Shown one piece after another: positions 18,346 to 27,098 of a DNA stretch of 64,000 bases; within the stretch, counting starts at the first letter, position 1; each line of letters starts with the position of its first letter. The notes below the pieces were generated by a model that saw only the letters and a list, made by a program, of their open reading frames with translations, ran no database searches and was not told where the DNA came from. The stretch lies in contig NZ_BCWR01000008.1 of assembly GCF_001592305.1 (NCBI RefSeq), forward strand, positions 1 to 64,000, in the 5' to 3' direction. A program made the translations under genes and the position numbers. The DNA is from Hydrogenophaga taeniospiralis CCUG 15921 (GTDB lineage: Bacteria; Pseudomonadota; Gammaproteobacteria; Burkholderiales; Burkholderiaceae_C).

Positions 18346-21300
18346 TGGCGCCGAAACCCGCAGCCCCCAGTACGGATGACCGCAAGATGAACACCCAATC
18401 CAATCACATCGAACGTCTGTTGTGCGCACGCCGCCAAAGCCAGGGTACGGGCTGGCTCCATGGCCTCGCCCTGGTTCCGCTGGGCGCGCTCTTCGCGTTG
18501 ACCCCCTTGGCCGCGAGCGCCCAGGCGGTGGAGCGTGCGCCCCTGGCGCAGGCGGCAGGGGCGCCCGGGGCGGGGCAACCGCAGGACGTGGCCGCAACCA
18601 CCACGGCCAAGCCGGTGGTCAGGCCCGGGCAGGTCCTGTCCCTGCCCGGCGGAGGCCGGGTGTGGGCGACCGAAGACCCGGCCAACCTCAGTCCGCAGAT
18701 GAACGTCTCGGGCCAGAGCATCGCGGGTCTTCGAGACGACCGGCTGGTCGAAGGGCTTAGCTTCAACGTCAGCAACAACTACGCCAGTTTCATCGAACGC
18801 ATGGAGCTGCTCATCTACAGCGGGCGCGACACCGATCTGGTCAAGCCGCTGGTGCGGCTGCCCGTGCCGGTGAGCGGGGAAGGGGTGATCCAGTGGGACG
18901 GCCAGTTGCCCGCCGGCCACCGGTTGCGGCCGGGCGACACCCTGGTCTATCTGGTGCGGGCCTATGGCCAGGGTGGACAGGCCGACGAAACCCAGGCGCG
19001 CACGGTGCGCCTGTACACCGAGGAAGAGTGGCGTGTCGCCCGGGAGCAGCTGATCAGCCAGAGCAATGAGCTGGCCGATGGCTTCACGCTGGACCAGCGC
19101 CTGGCGCGCGAGGCGCAACTGGTCAACGGCCTGGTGAAGCAGAACATCCCGCTGTCGGGTTCGATCGTGCGCATCTTTGGCCAGGACATCCCCGACCAGG
19201 CCGGCATCCGGATCAATGGCAAGAGCGCGGCCATCGACGTCAACCAGCGCTTCGTCTCCGAGTTCCTGCTCCCGATCGGCGCGCATGCGCTGACGATCGA
19301 CGTCAACGGCCTGCCGGGCCAGCCGGTCTTCACGCGCCATCTCGACGTGAACATCAGTGGCGAGTACTTCTTCATGGTCGGCATGGCCGACTTCTACCTC
19401 TCCAAATCCCAGGTCACGGGCAACATCGTGCCCGCGGCCGCGGAAGATGGCTTCGACCAGGAGCTGCTCAAGGAAGGGCGCCTGGCTTTCTATCTGAAGG
19501 GCAAGATCCAGGGCAAGTACCTCTTCACGGCGCAGGCCGACACCGAAGACCAGGAACTCAACAACCTGTTCCACGACTTCTTCAAGGCCACGCCGCAGGA
19601 CATCTTCCGTCGCCTCGACCCCGATCAGTATTACCCGGTGTATGGCGATGACTCCACCAGCTACCGCGACGCCGACAGCGAGGGCAAGCTCTACCTGCGC
19701 CTGGACTGGGACAAGAACCAGGCGGTGTGGGGCAACTTCAACACCGGCATCAGCGGTGGCGAGTTCAACCAGTACAACCGCACCCTCTATGGCGGTGCGC
19801 TCAGGTGGCGCAGCAACGAGACCACGCCGTACGACGACCCCAGGTCGCAGCTCAGCGTTTTCGCCTCAGAGTCCCAGACCGCCAAGGGCTACAGCGAGCT
19901 GCTGGGCACCGGGGGAAGCCTGTACTACCTCAAGCACACCGACATCCTGCGCGGCTCCGAACAGCTGCGCATCGAGGTGCGTGACACCGTCACCGGCCAG
20001 GTCGTGCAGCGCGGTCGCCTGGCCTATGGCACCGACTACGAAATCGACTACATCCAGGGCCGCATCATCCTGAGTCGCCCGCTGGGGCGCAGCGAATTGG
20101 ACAGCGGCTTCGGCATCGTGCGCCTGAGCGCCGACGGCGATTACGAAAACCACCTGCTGGTGGACTACGAGTACGTGCCCGAGGGCTCGGAAAACCTGGT
20201 CGCGGGCGGGCGGGGCCAGGTCTGGGCCGGCGACCACGTGGCCGTGGGCGGCACCTACGTGTCGGAAGAGCGCGCCGGTGACGACTACCAGCTCCATGGA
20301 GTGGACCTGACCTTGCGCGCCGGGCGTGGCACCTACCTCAAGGCCGAGGTGGCACAGAGCGAATCGACCCAGGCCAGCGTGCACTATTCCGACAACGGGG
20401 GCCTGACCTACACCGACCGGACCGCCGAGGTGGAAACCGGGCCACGCTCCGGCCAGGCCGTGGGGGTCGAGGCCAGGGTCAACCTCAACGAGCTGGGCTG
20501 GACGCGGGAGAACGTGAGCGCCGGGGCCTGGTACAAGGACCGCGAGGCCGGTTACTCCACGGCGCGGGCCGAAACCGGGGGGCTGCGCAGCCGCGAGTCC
20601 GGGGTCGAGACGATGGCCGAGGTGGGCACCGATCTGGACGTCGGGGCACGCCTGAGCCGCCGCGAAGTCGAGGGGCAGAACCGGCTCGACCAGGTCCAGC
20701 TGGTGAGCAACTGGTACCTGGACGAGAAGCAGAGCCTGGGGCTGGAGCTGCGCCAGGTTCGCAGCTCCGAGGCCAGCGAAGAGTTTGCCGACCCCGACGC
20801 GCAGGCCGGCGCCGGCGTGGGCACCGCGACCTACGCGGGCCTGCGCTACAAGCGCAAGCTCAGCGGCCGCACCGAGGCGTACGGCTTTGTGCAGAGCACG
20901 CTGCAAAGCGACGAAGGGTTGAAGAACGACCGCTACGGCGTAGGGGCGACCCGGCGCTTTGGCGAGCGCTCGTCCGCCACCGGCGAGGTCTCCACCGGCA
21001 CGCTGGGGCTGGCCGGAAAGCTCGAAGGCAGCTACTACCTCACGCCCGACTACAACCTGTACTCGCGCTACACCTATGCCCACCAGCCCGGCGACATCTT
21101 CGGCAGCGAGTTCCTGGAGGACGGGGCCGGTCGCACCTTCTCGGTGGGGCAGCGCTGGAACGCGGGCGGGGGCCTGAGTCTGTTCCAGGAGGCGCAGCTG
21201 AGCCACCGGGCCGATGAAGACGGGCGGGGCCAGAACCTGGGTCTGGACTACAACGTCGCGCGGCACTGGCAGCTGGGCTTCCGCTACGCGCAAAGCCGGA

Positions 21301-22067
21301 TCGAGCACGCCGCGGGTGGCGAAACCACGCGCCGCTCTGGCACCGTGCTGGCCAGCTACAACGACAACCGCACCAGCTTCACGCCGCGCTTCGAGGTCCG
21401 GCGCGACCGGGGCGCGCAGTCGCGCGACCAGTACCTGCTCAGCGTGGGCCTGAAGCACAAGTTCAGCGAAGACTGGCGCACGGCGGTCCGCCTCAGGACC
21501 TCGCTCACCCAGGACAAGCTCTCCAGCGTGGACGAAGCGCGCTTCACCGAAGCCAACTTCGGGCTGGCCTACCGCCCCGCGGGCAACAACCGCTGGGCCT
21601 GGCTGGGCAAATACACCTATGTGTACGACCTGGGCGCGCTGACGCAGGTGTCGCCCACCTCGGGCGTGGCCAACAACGAGGTGGACCAGCGCGCGCACAT
21701 CCTCGCCAACGAGCTGCTCTACCGCATCAACCCGCTGTGGGAGGTGGGCGGCAAATACGCCTACCGCAACGGCGAGTTGCGCGAGGGCCGCAACACCGGC
21801 GCCTGGTACAAGAACACCCGGCACTTCGCCGCTGGCCAGGTGCGCATGCACATGCTCCAGTCCTGGGACGCCCTGGTCGAACACCGCTGGCTGAAGACGG
21901 TGCAGGACAAGAACACGCGGTCGGGCTGGCTGGTGGGCGTGGACAAGCAGATCACCCCCTATTTCCGTCTGGGGGTGGGCTACAACTTCACCAGCTTCAG
22001 CGACGACCTGCGCCACACCGACTACCGCTTCAAGGGCTGGTACCTCAACGCCGTGGGCGTCTATTGA
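18342..22067 (+). CDS. large outer-membrane beta-barrel protein coupled to the Ig-like protein
   Basis: 1241 residues from the ATG at 18342 overlapping the previous stop; an ATG at 18387 is an alternative that puts the signal peptide (ending AASAQA) nearer the N-terminus. Residues of about 60-420 form a soluble region with Ig-like strands (LIYSGRDTDLVKPL; INGKSAAIDVNQRF). From about residue 420 to the end come alternating amphipathic strands rich in Tyr, Trp and Arg, typical of a porin or TonB-receptor-sized barrel, ending in the aromatic residue Tyr (NAVGVY) expected for BAM-inserted proteins. No TonB box or plug motif is obvious. It probably anchors or exports the 11488 product, since the two are translationally coupled. 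Confidence 0.75.
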   Translation: MMAPKPAAPSTDDRKMNTQSNHIERLLCARRQSQGTGWLHGLALVPLGALFALTPLAASAQAVERAPLAQAAGAPGAGQPQDVAATTTAKPVVRPGQVLSLPGGGRVWATEDPANLSPQMNVSGQSIAGLRDDRLVEGLSFNVSNNYASFIERMELLIYSGRDTDLVKPLVRLPVPVSGEGVIQWDGQLPAGHRLRPGDTLVYLVRAYGQGGQADETQARTVRLYTEEEWRVAREQLISQSNELADGFTLDQRLAREAQLVNGLVKQNIPLSGSIVRIFGQDIPDQAGIRINGKSAAIDVNQRFVSEFLLPIGAHALTIDVNGLPGQPVFTRHLDVNISGEYFFMVGMADFYLSKSQVTGNIVPAAAEDGFDQELLKEGRLAFYLKGKIQGKYLFTAQADTEDQELNNLFHDFFKATPQDIFRRLDPDQYYPVYGDDSTSYRDADSEGKLYLRLDWDKNQAVWGNFNTGISGGEFNQYNRTLYGGALRWRSNETTPYDDPRSQLSVFASESQTAKGYSELLGTGGSLYYLKHTDILRGSEQLRIEVRDTVTGQVVQRGRLAYGTDYEIDYIQGRIILSRPLGRSELDSGFGIVRLSADGDYENHLLVDYEYVPEGSENLVAGGRGQVWAGDHVAVGGTYVSEERAGDDYQLHGVDLTLRAGRGTYLKAEVAQSESTQASVHYSDNGGLTYTDRTAEVETGPRSGQAVGVEARVNLNELGWTRENVSAGAWYKDREAGYSTARAETGGLRSRESGVETMAEVGTDLDVGARLSRREVEGQNRLDQVQLVSNWYLDEKQSLGLELRQVRSSEASEEFADPDAQAGAGVGTATYAGLRYKRKLSGRTEAYGFVQSTLQSDEGLKNDRYGVGATRRFGERSSATGEVSTGTLGLAGKLEGSYYLTPDYNLYSRYTYAHQPGDIFGSEFLEDGAGRTFSVGQRWNAGGGLSLFQEAQLSHRADEDGRGQNLGLDYNVARHWQLGFRYAQSRIEHAAGGETTRRSGTVLASYNDNRTSFTPRFEVRRDRGAQSRDQYLLSVGLKHKFSEDWRTAVRLRTSLTQDKLSSVDEARFTEANFGLAYRPAGNNRWAWLGKYTYVYDLGALTQVSPTSGVANNEVDQRAHILANELLYRINPLWEVGGKYAYRNGELREGRNTGAWYKNTRHFAAGQVRMHMLQSWDALVEHRWLKTVQDKNTRSGWLVGVDKQITPYFRLGVGYNFTSFSDDLRHTDYRFKGWYLNAVGVY

Positions 22068-22131
22068 GGGGCGGGGGGATGTGAGCTTCTGAGCTCTTGA
22101 GGGTTACCGCAGAGGAGGGTGGCCCCAACGG

Positions 22132-22172
22132 CACAGGGCCCGCCGTCGCAAACCGCGACGGCGGGCCCTGTG
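22132..22172. terminator. strong hairpin between convergent genes
   Basis: A perfect 18-bp GC-rich stem (CACAGGGCCCGCCGTCGC with its complement at 22155-22172) has a 5-nt loop and lies between the barrel gene stop (22067) and the end of the minus-strand gene (22190). The T-run is short on the plus strand (GTTT). It is symmetrical and could stop transcription from both sides. Confidence 0.7.
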
Positions 22173-22189
22173 GTTTCAGCGCTACCCCG

Positions 22190-25100
22190 TCAGCGCACCT
22201 GGGTCCAGTTCTGGTTGTTGCCGCTGTGGCAGGTCCAGGTGATCAGCGGGATGTCCTGTGCCGTCGAGTTGTTCGGCACGTCCAGGCAGGCGCCCGACGC
22301 CCGGTTGCGGATGGTCGATCCCACCAGGCTCCACTGCGCCGTGTTGCCGCTGTTGCAGGCCAGCTGAACCACCCCGGCGCCGCTGGTCACCGCGCTGTCC
22401 TGCGCCAGGCACAGGTTGCTGTGCTGGGCGACCAGTTGCACGTAGCCGTCGGCGACGTTGCGCACCGCGAAGGTCTCGTTGCTGGCGGTGCCGCAAGGCC
22501 ACTGGATGGCGACTGTGCCGCTGGCCTGCGAGACCCCCCGGATGTTGACGCACAGCCCGCTGTGGTTGGAGCGCAGGCGCGTGCTGACCTCCGACGCGGT
22601 GTCCTGCGAGCGCACGTAGTCGGCGATCGCCTGCTGGTCTGCCGCGGGCAGGCCCGAGGCGTTGCCGTGGCCGCCCGCGATCACGTCCAGCACGCTGGCC
22701 TTCTGGCCGTTGTGCATGTAGGACTTCGCGGCCCAGCTGCCGATCAGCGTGGGCGTGTCGAAGCCCACACCGGCCAGCGGCTGGTTCATGCCCAGGCCGG
22801 ACGACGGCTGGATCGTGCCCACGTCGTGCCGCAGACCGTCGCGCAGGGTGCCGCCCGAATGGCAGCTCGCGCAGTTGGCGCTGGCGAACAGGGTCTGCCC
22901 GCGCGCCGCTTCCACGGTCAGGCTGCCGTTGGCTGTGCGCACCGGGCTGCGCATGAACTTGTTCAGCGAGCTCAGGTAGGCCGCCAGATCGTCGAGCTGG
23001 GTGCTGCGCCCGGCCTTGGGCGTGCCCAGCGGGTCCTGCGTGACGGCAAAGTCCGCGTCGCTCAGGAAGCCCGTGCCGCCGAAGGCGTTGCGCATGTCGT
23101 TCTCGAAGTCCTGCACCTCGTCGAAGTTGGCGCTCCAGTGCAGCTTGCCGTGGCCCAGGCCGGCCCGACCCTGCAGGCTGATGGTGCGGCGCAGGCCCTC
23201 GCCGCGCTGGGTGAAGTCCCACACCATGCCGTCGTCCCCACCGTCGGCGTGGCAGCTGGCGCAGGACATGTAGTTGTCCTTGCTCATGCGCCGGTCGGCC
23301 GCGTTGTAGAACACCAGCTTGCCGCGCAGCGCCGCGGCGGCCATGGGCTCCTGCGCCACCGTGGGGACGTGCTGCAGGAAGACCGCGGCCGCGCTGCGCG
23401 AGGCCAGCACGTCGGCCACGTCGTGCGCGGTGACCGAGCGCGCCAGGAAGTTGTTGACGAACAGGCGCTTGCGCGAGGCGTCCAGGTACAGGCCGTGCGG
23501 TGCGCTGCTGGCGCTGATCTCGCCGCGCACGGCGTGGCTGTAGGCGTCGACGATGGCGACGTTGTTGCCCTCCATCTGCGCCACGAACAGGTAGTCGCCG
23601 GCCGGTGAGAAGAGGGCGGCGCGTGCCGGGGCCCGGTCGTCGAAGTCGATTTGCTCGCCCGCCACGTGCGTGTTTTGCGAGAGGTCGACCTGCGACAGGA
23701 TGGAGCGCACCGTCTGGTCGTGCTCCAGGTCGCTGCCATCGCGGAAGCGCCCGCGCACGATGTTGTCCTTCTTGCCCGGCAGCACCGCGCGGCCGCCATC
23801 GGGCGAGATCACCACCTGGCTCAGGTAGTTGGCCACGCCGCGTGCGCTGTTCTCGGTGTCCACCGTGGTGGTGTCCACCGGCAGCGCGATGGAAGACAGC
23901 AGGCCCATGGCATTGAGGTTCACCTTGTGCAGCTGCCCACCCGTCATCTTCGACTTGAAGCGCGTGATGTAAGCCGTCTGCGAGTCGGCCGCCACCGCGA
24001 TGCCACGCAGCTCGCCCTCCAGGGCCAGCGTGCCCGTGGTGTTGCCGCTGGTCGGGTCGAAGCTGATCAGCGTGGACTTGCTCTCCAGCGTCAGCAGGCC
24101 CTTGGCGCCGTTGGGCGTGAAGGCCACGCCGTAGGGGCCGCTGCCGTAGGGCAGTGCCACCGTGGTGGAGAGGCTGCCGTCGGCCGGGTTCAGGGCCACC
24201 AGCTTGTCCTCGCCCTGCACCGTGACCCAGATGCGGCCGTCGGGGCCGCGTGCGAGGGTCTTGGGCTCGTCGCCCACGCGGATCTCCCAGCGCTTGGTGA
24301 GGGCCTGTGCATCGATGGCGGCGACGGTGCCGCTGTCGGGGTTCACCGCGTAGACGCTGCCCGCGTCGCCCACGATGTTGCTCGAATGCGTGGGCGCGGT
24401 GGCCGTCACCGGGAAGGTCACGGTGACGTTGTAGGTGTAGTAGGTCTCACGGCCCGAGGCGTCGCGCACCGTGAGGGTCACGGTGTAGTGGCCGGGGCGG
24501 TTGTAGCTGTAGGTGGTGCCCAGCTGGCTGGAGAAGGCCGTCTGCGTGCCGTTGCCGAAGTTCCAGCGGTAGGTGAAGCCGCTGCCGCCGCCCAGCTGGG
24601 GCGGGTTGAACGTCAGTTGGCCGTTGACCATTTGCGGGCCGTCGCTCAGGCCCACGTCGCCGACGAGGGCCTGTTGCTGCAGAGCCGTGACGTCGGCATC
24701 GCTGAGTACCCGACCGTAGACCCGCACGTCGGCCAGGCTGCCACGGAAGAAGTCCGTATTGCCCTGCATCTGCCCGAGCAGGGTGAACCGGTTGAACAGG
24801 CCCTTGGTGCCCGTGAGGCCGGTGGAGCTGGTCTTGATGCCATCGACGTACACGGCCTGCGCGCCCGTGGTGGCGTCGCGCGTCATCACCACGTGGTGCC
24901 AGTTGCCGTCGTTCACCGCGGCGTTGGAGCGGGTGCCGGGGTTGTTGGTCGCCGCGTTGCCCACCGACAGGTTCAGGCGGCCGGTGTTGTCGATCCAGCC
25001 CCAGAACACGTCGTCCGCGCCGCCCACCTGGTCGCGTCCGAAGATGCCGGGTGCCGTCCAGGCGTTGGCCGAACCGGCCTGCGTGGTCTTCATGTAGAAG

Positions 25101-26869
25101 GCCAGCGAGGCGGTGCCGCCCAGCGCGCTGGCCACGCTGTCGTTCTTGAGCGTCACGCCGCCGCTGCGCTGCGCGAAGTTCAGGCTGATGCCGTCGAACT
25201 GGTCGACCGCCGAGGCCGTGCCGTTGTTGGCGCCGACTTCATCGGACAGCCCGCTTGCCAGGGGCCAGTGGTTCATCAGGCCGATGTCGTTGGCGGTACC
25301 GGTGTTGAAAACGGCGCGGTACTCGGCGGCGATGCCGTTGCCCGCGTAGTCCTTCACACCGCCGGCCGTCAGCAGCAGCTCGTAGGCGGTGCCGGCCTCC
25401 AGAGGCTGCGCGGGGTGGAAGTTGATGATGCCCAGCTGCACGCTGTAGGTGCCCGCCAGCGCGTTGCCGTTCACCGGGCGCACGATGAAGGTGCTGGCGT
25501 TGACGCTCTCGGGCAAGATGCTGTCCGAGAGGCCAACGCCGATGCGCGATGTCATGGCCTGCTGTTTGGCGCCGTTGGCCGGTGAGGTCTGCTTGACCGT
25601 CGGCGGCGTGGTGTCGCGCTCCGTCTGGTGCACGATGAAGCCGCTGCCCGAGCCGTGGTCGTTGCCGATGAACACCAGGTTGCCGAAGGGCGCGACCTGG
25701 CCGTGGTCGGAGTGCGAGAGTTCGGGGTCGCTGGCCTCGAACAGGCTGCCCTGGCCCACCTCGACGTGGTTGAGCGGGTTGCTCACGTCCACCTTGTGCA
25801 CCTTGGTCTGCGCGCCCTGGAACACGTAGTGGTCCTGCGTGCCGCAGTACAGCTGCTCGTCGATGACCAGCCGGTTGTCCTCGGCCACGAATTGGGTGCG
25901 GTCGCTCAGGTCGTAGCTGTACATCTTGGCGCCGCCGCCGCGCGCCGAGGCGTGCAGGCTCTTGCCGTCGTAGCAGGTGGCGTAATAGAAGGCGTTGGAC
26001 CCCACGGTGTCCAGCACCTTGGGGTTGAGCGGGTCGGAGATGTCCAGGCTGGCGAATCCGTCGCTGTTGTCCATCGAGGTCAGCACCATCTGGTTGCCCA
26101 TGGTGAAGATGGGCCCGACGCGGAAGCCCCCGAGCTCGCCGGTGGGCACCGGGTTGGGCCTGCCGGCGCCGCGGTTGGCGATGAAGGCGTTGAGCGGATC
26201 GCGCGCGTCCACGATGTAGATGCCGTCGTTGGCCGAGGCCACGTACAGGTACGGTGCCTGCCACCACAGCTGCCAGGCCACGTTGGCGTAGTCGCCACCG
26301 TTGACGGTGGGCAGCGCCAGCTTCTTGACCTGCTGGATGTTGTTGATGTCGGTGAAGTCCCAGAACTCGACGCCCTTGATGCTGGGCACCACCACGTACT
26401 GGCGGCCACCGATCTTCGCGGTGCCGAAGGAGTGGGCCTCGCGGAACTCCTGGGTGCGGCCCTCGGGCTCGTAGATCTTCTTGACGAGCTGGATGGCGCG
26501 CGGGTCGGACACGTCGTACAACAGGAAACCGCCAGGGCCCAGGCCGCTGTCGGGCGCGAAGGAGGTCAGGAAGTAGCCGTTGATCATGATGCCCACGTTC
26601 AACCCGTAGGCCTTGCGGCCGGGGTAGGTGGCCGGCACGTCGCCCGATTCACGGGTGATCATGGAGACCGGCTTGAACAGCTCGGTCGAGGAATAACTGA
26701 GGTTGCCAAGACCCGGTCCCTGCAGGGGGAGCGGTTCCTCTGCGGCCAGCGTGACCGCGTCCGCCATGGTGGAGAGGGTGGTCATGGGGCTGACCCCCGT
26801 GATCGCCGCGTGCGTCAGCAATGTGACGAACGGCAGCAAGATTGCCATCAGGTAATACCGGGTTTTCAT
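22190..26869 (-). CDS. secreted multidomain protein: propellers, LamG, PKD, di-heme cytochrome c and ricin-type lectin
   Basis: 1559 residues with a signal peptide (MKTRYYLMAILLPFVTLLTHA). Modules in order: LVIVD-type propeller repeats (about 50-415; YLYVASANDGIYIVDARDP); a Big_5 Ig-like domain opening TPPTVKQTSPANG (about 420-525); a LamG/concanavalin-like domain (about 529-735; ends ADVRVYGRVLSDADV); a PKD domain (about 740-820; YRWNFGNG); a YVTN/NHL-type propeller (about 830-1157); a MauG/cytochrome-peroxidase-like domain with two c-type heme sites, Cys1203-Cys1206-His1207 and Cys1333-Cys1336-His1337; and a C-terminal ricin B-type lectin (about 1430-1559, three QW-like repeats). Met in LGMNQPLAGVGFDTP is a likely axial ligand. 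It probably works in the periplasm or outside the cell on a glycan-bound or oxidisable substrate. Substrate is unknown. The RBS is TGGAGAC. Confidence 0.88.
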   Translation of the reverse strand: MKTRYYLMAILLPFVTLLTHAAITGVSPMTTLSTMADAVTLAAEEPLPLQGPGLGNLSYSSTELFKPVSMITRESGDVPATYPGRKAYGLNVGIMINGYFLTSFAPDSGLGPGGFLLYDVSDPRAIQLVKKIYEPEGRTQEFREAHSFGTAKIGGRQYVVVPSIKGVEFWDFTDINNIQQVKKLALPTVNGGDYANVAWQLWWQAPYLYVASANDGIYIVDARDPLNAFIANRGAGRPNPVPTGELGGFRVGPIFTMGNQMVLTSMDNSDGFASLDISDPLNPKVLDTVGSNAFYYATCYDGKSLHASARGGGAKMYSYDLSDRTQFVAEDNRLVIDEQLYCGTQDHYVFQGAQTKVHKVDVSNPLNHVEVGQGSLFEASDPELSHSDHGQVAPFGNLVFIGNDHGSGSGFIVHQTERDTTPPTVKQTSPANGAKQQAMTSRIGVGLSDSILPESVNASTFIVRPVNGNALAGTYSVQLGIINFHPAQPLEAGTAYELLLTAGGVKDYAGNGIAAEYRAVFNTGTANDIGLMNHWPLASGLSDEVGANNGTASAVDQFDGISLNFAQRSGGVTLKNDSVASALGGTASLAFYMKTTQAGSANAWTAPGIFGRDQVGGADDVFWGWIDNTGRLNLSVGNAATNNPGTRSNAAVNDGNWHHVVMTRDATTGAQAVYVDGIKTSSTGLTGTKGLFNRFTLLGQMQGNTDFFRGSLADVRVYGRVLSDADVTALQQQALVGDVGLSDGPQMVNGQLTFNPPQLGGGSGFTYRWNFGNGTQTAFSSQLGTTYSYNRPGHYTVTLTVRDASGRETYYTYNVTVTFPVTATAPTHSSNIVGDAGSVYAVNPDSGTVAAIDAQALTKRWEIRVGDEPKTLARGPDGRIWVTVQGEDKLVALNPADGSLSTTVALPYGSGPYGVAFTPNGAKGLLTLESKSTLISFDPTSGNTTGTLALEGELRGIAVAADSQTAYITRFKSKMTGGQLHKVNLNAMGLLSSIALPVDTTTVDTENSARGVANYLSQVVISPDGGRAVLPGKKDNIVRGRFRDGSDLEHDQTVRSILSQVDLSQNTHVAGEQIDFDDRAPARAALFSPAGDYLFVAQMEGNNVAIVDAYSHAVRGEISASSAPHGLYLDASRKRLFVNNFLARSVTAHDVADVLASRSAAAVFLQHVPTVAQEPMAAAALRGKLVFYNAADRRMSKDNYMSCASCHADGGDDGMVWDFTQRGEGLRRTISLQGRAGLGHGKLHWSANFDEVQDFENDMRNAFGGTGFLSDADFAVTQDPLGTPKAGRSTQLDDLAAYLSSLNKFMRSPVRTANGSLTVEAARGQTLFASANCASCHSGGTLRDGLRHDVGTIQPSSGLGMNQPLAGVGFDTPTLIGSWAAKSYMHNGQKASVLDVIAGGHGNASGLPAADQQAIADYVRSQDTASEVSTRLRSNHSGLCVNIRGVSQASGTVAIQWPCGTASNETFAVRNVADGYVQLVAQHSNLCLAQDSAVTSGAGVVQLACNSGNTAQWSLVGSTIRNRASGACLDVPNNSTAQDIPLITWTCHSGNNQNWTQVR

Positions 26870-27098
26870 CGTCGTCTCCAGGTTGTTAGACGTTCTTCAT
26901 CAATCCATGTGACAGGCCGCTGACCATGGCGTGCAGGCACGCCTCGCCGGTGGCGTAGGGTCACCACCGGCCGCAGGGCTCTCTCTCTTTCTTCTCTTCT
27001 TCTCTTCCTCGGCGCTGGCTGGATCAGGCCTGCGCTCTGCCTGTCAAGGCACCGGTCGCCCAGGCGCCCACGATCACACCATCGAGAGCATTGGGGAC
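26870..27098 (-). promoter_or_regulatory. 229-bp leader region of the multidomain cytochrome gene with a pyrimidine/purine tract
   Basis: No gene is visible. A 32-base all-pyrimidine run on the plus strand (26979-27010) becomes a purine tract rich in GAAGAG in the minus-strand leader, 110-141 bases before the ATG. A TTGACA hexamer reads leftward from 27047 to 27042 but has no acceptable -10 at normal spacing. No terminator hairpin with a T-run follows the 27099 gene. Confidence 0.4.

Noticed and set aside
15967..18597. 876-residue open frame on the minus strand
   Set aside because: It is antisense to the giant Ig-like gene, has His/Arg/Ala-rich low-complexity composition and no domain. High GC third positions keep the opposite frame open.
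23651..25585. 644-residue open frame on the plus strand
   Set aside because: It is antisense to the cytochrome-lectin gene, whose heme motifs and domains are clear; the plus frame has no recognisable motif.
27042..27047. TTGACA (minus strand) as the promoter of the cytochrome-lectin gene
   Set aside because: No acceptable -10 sequence occurs 16-18 bp downstream, so the hexamer is probably chance.
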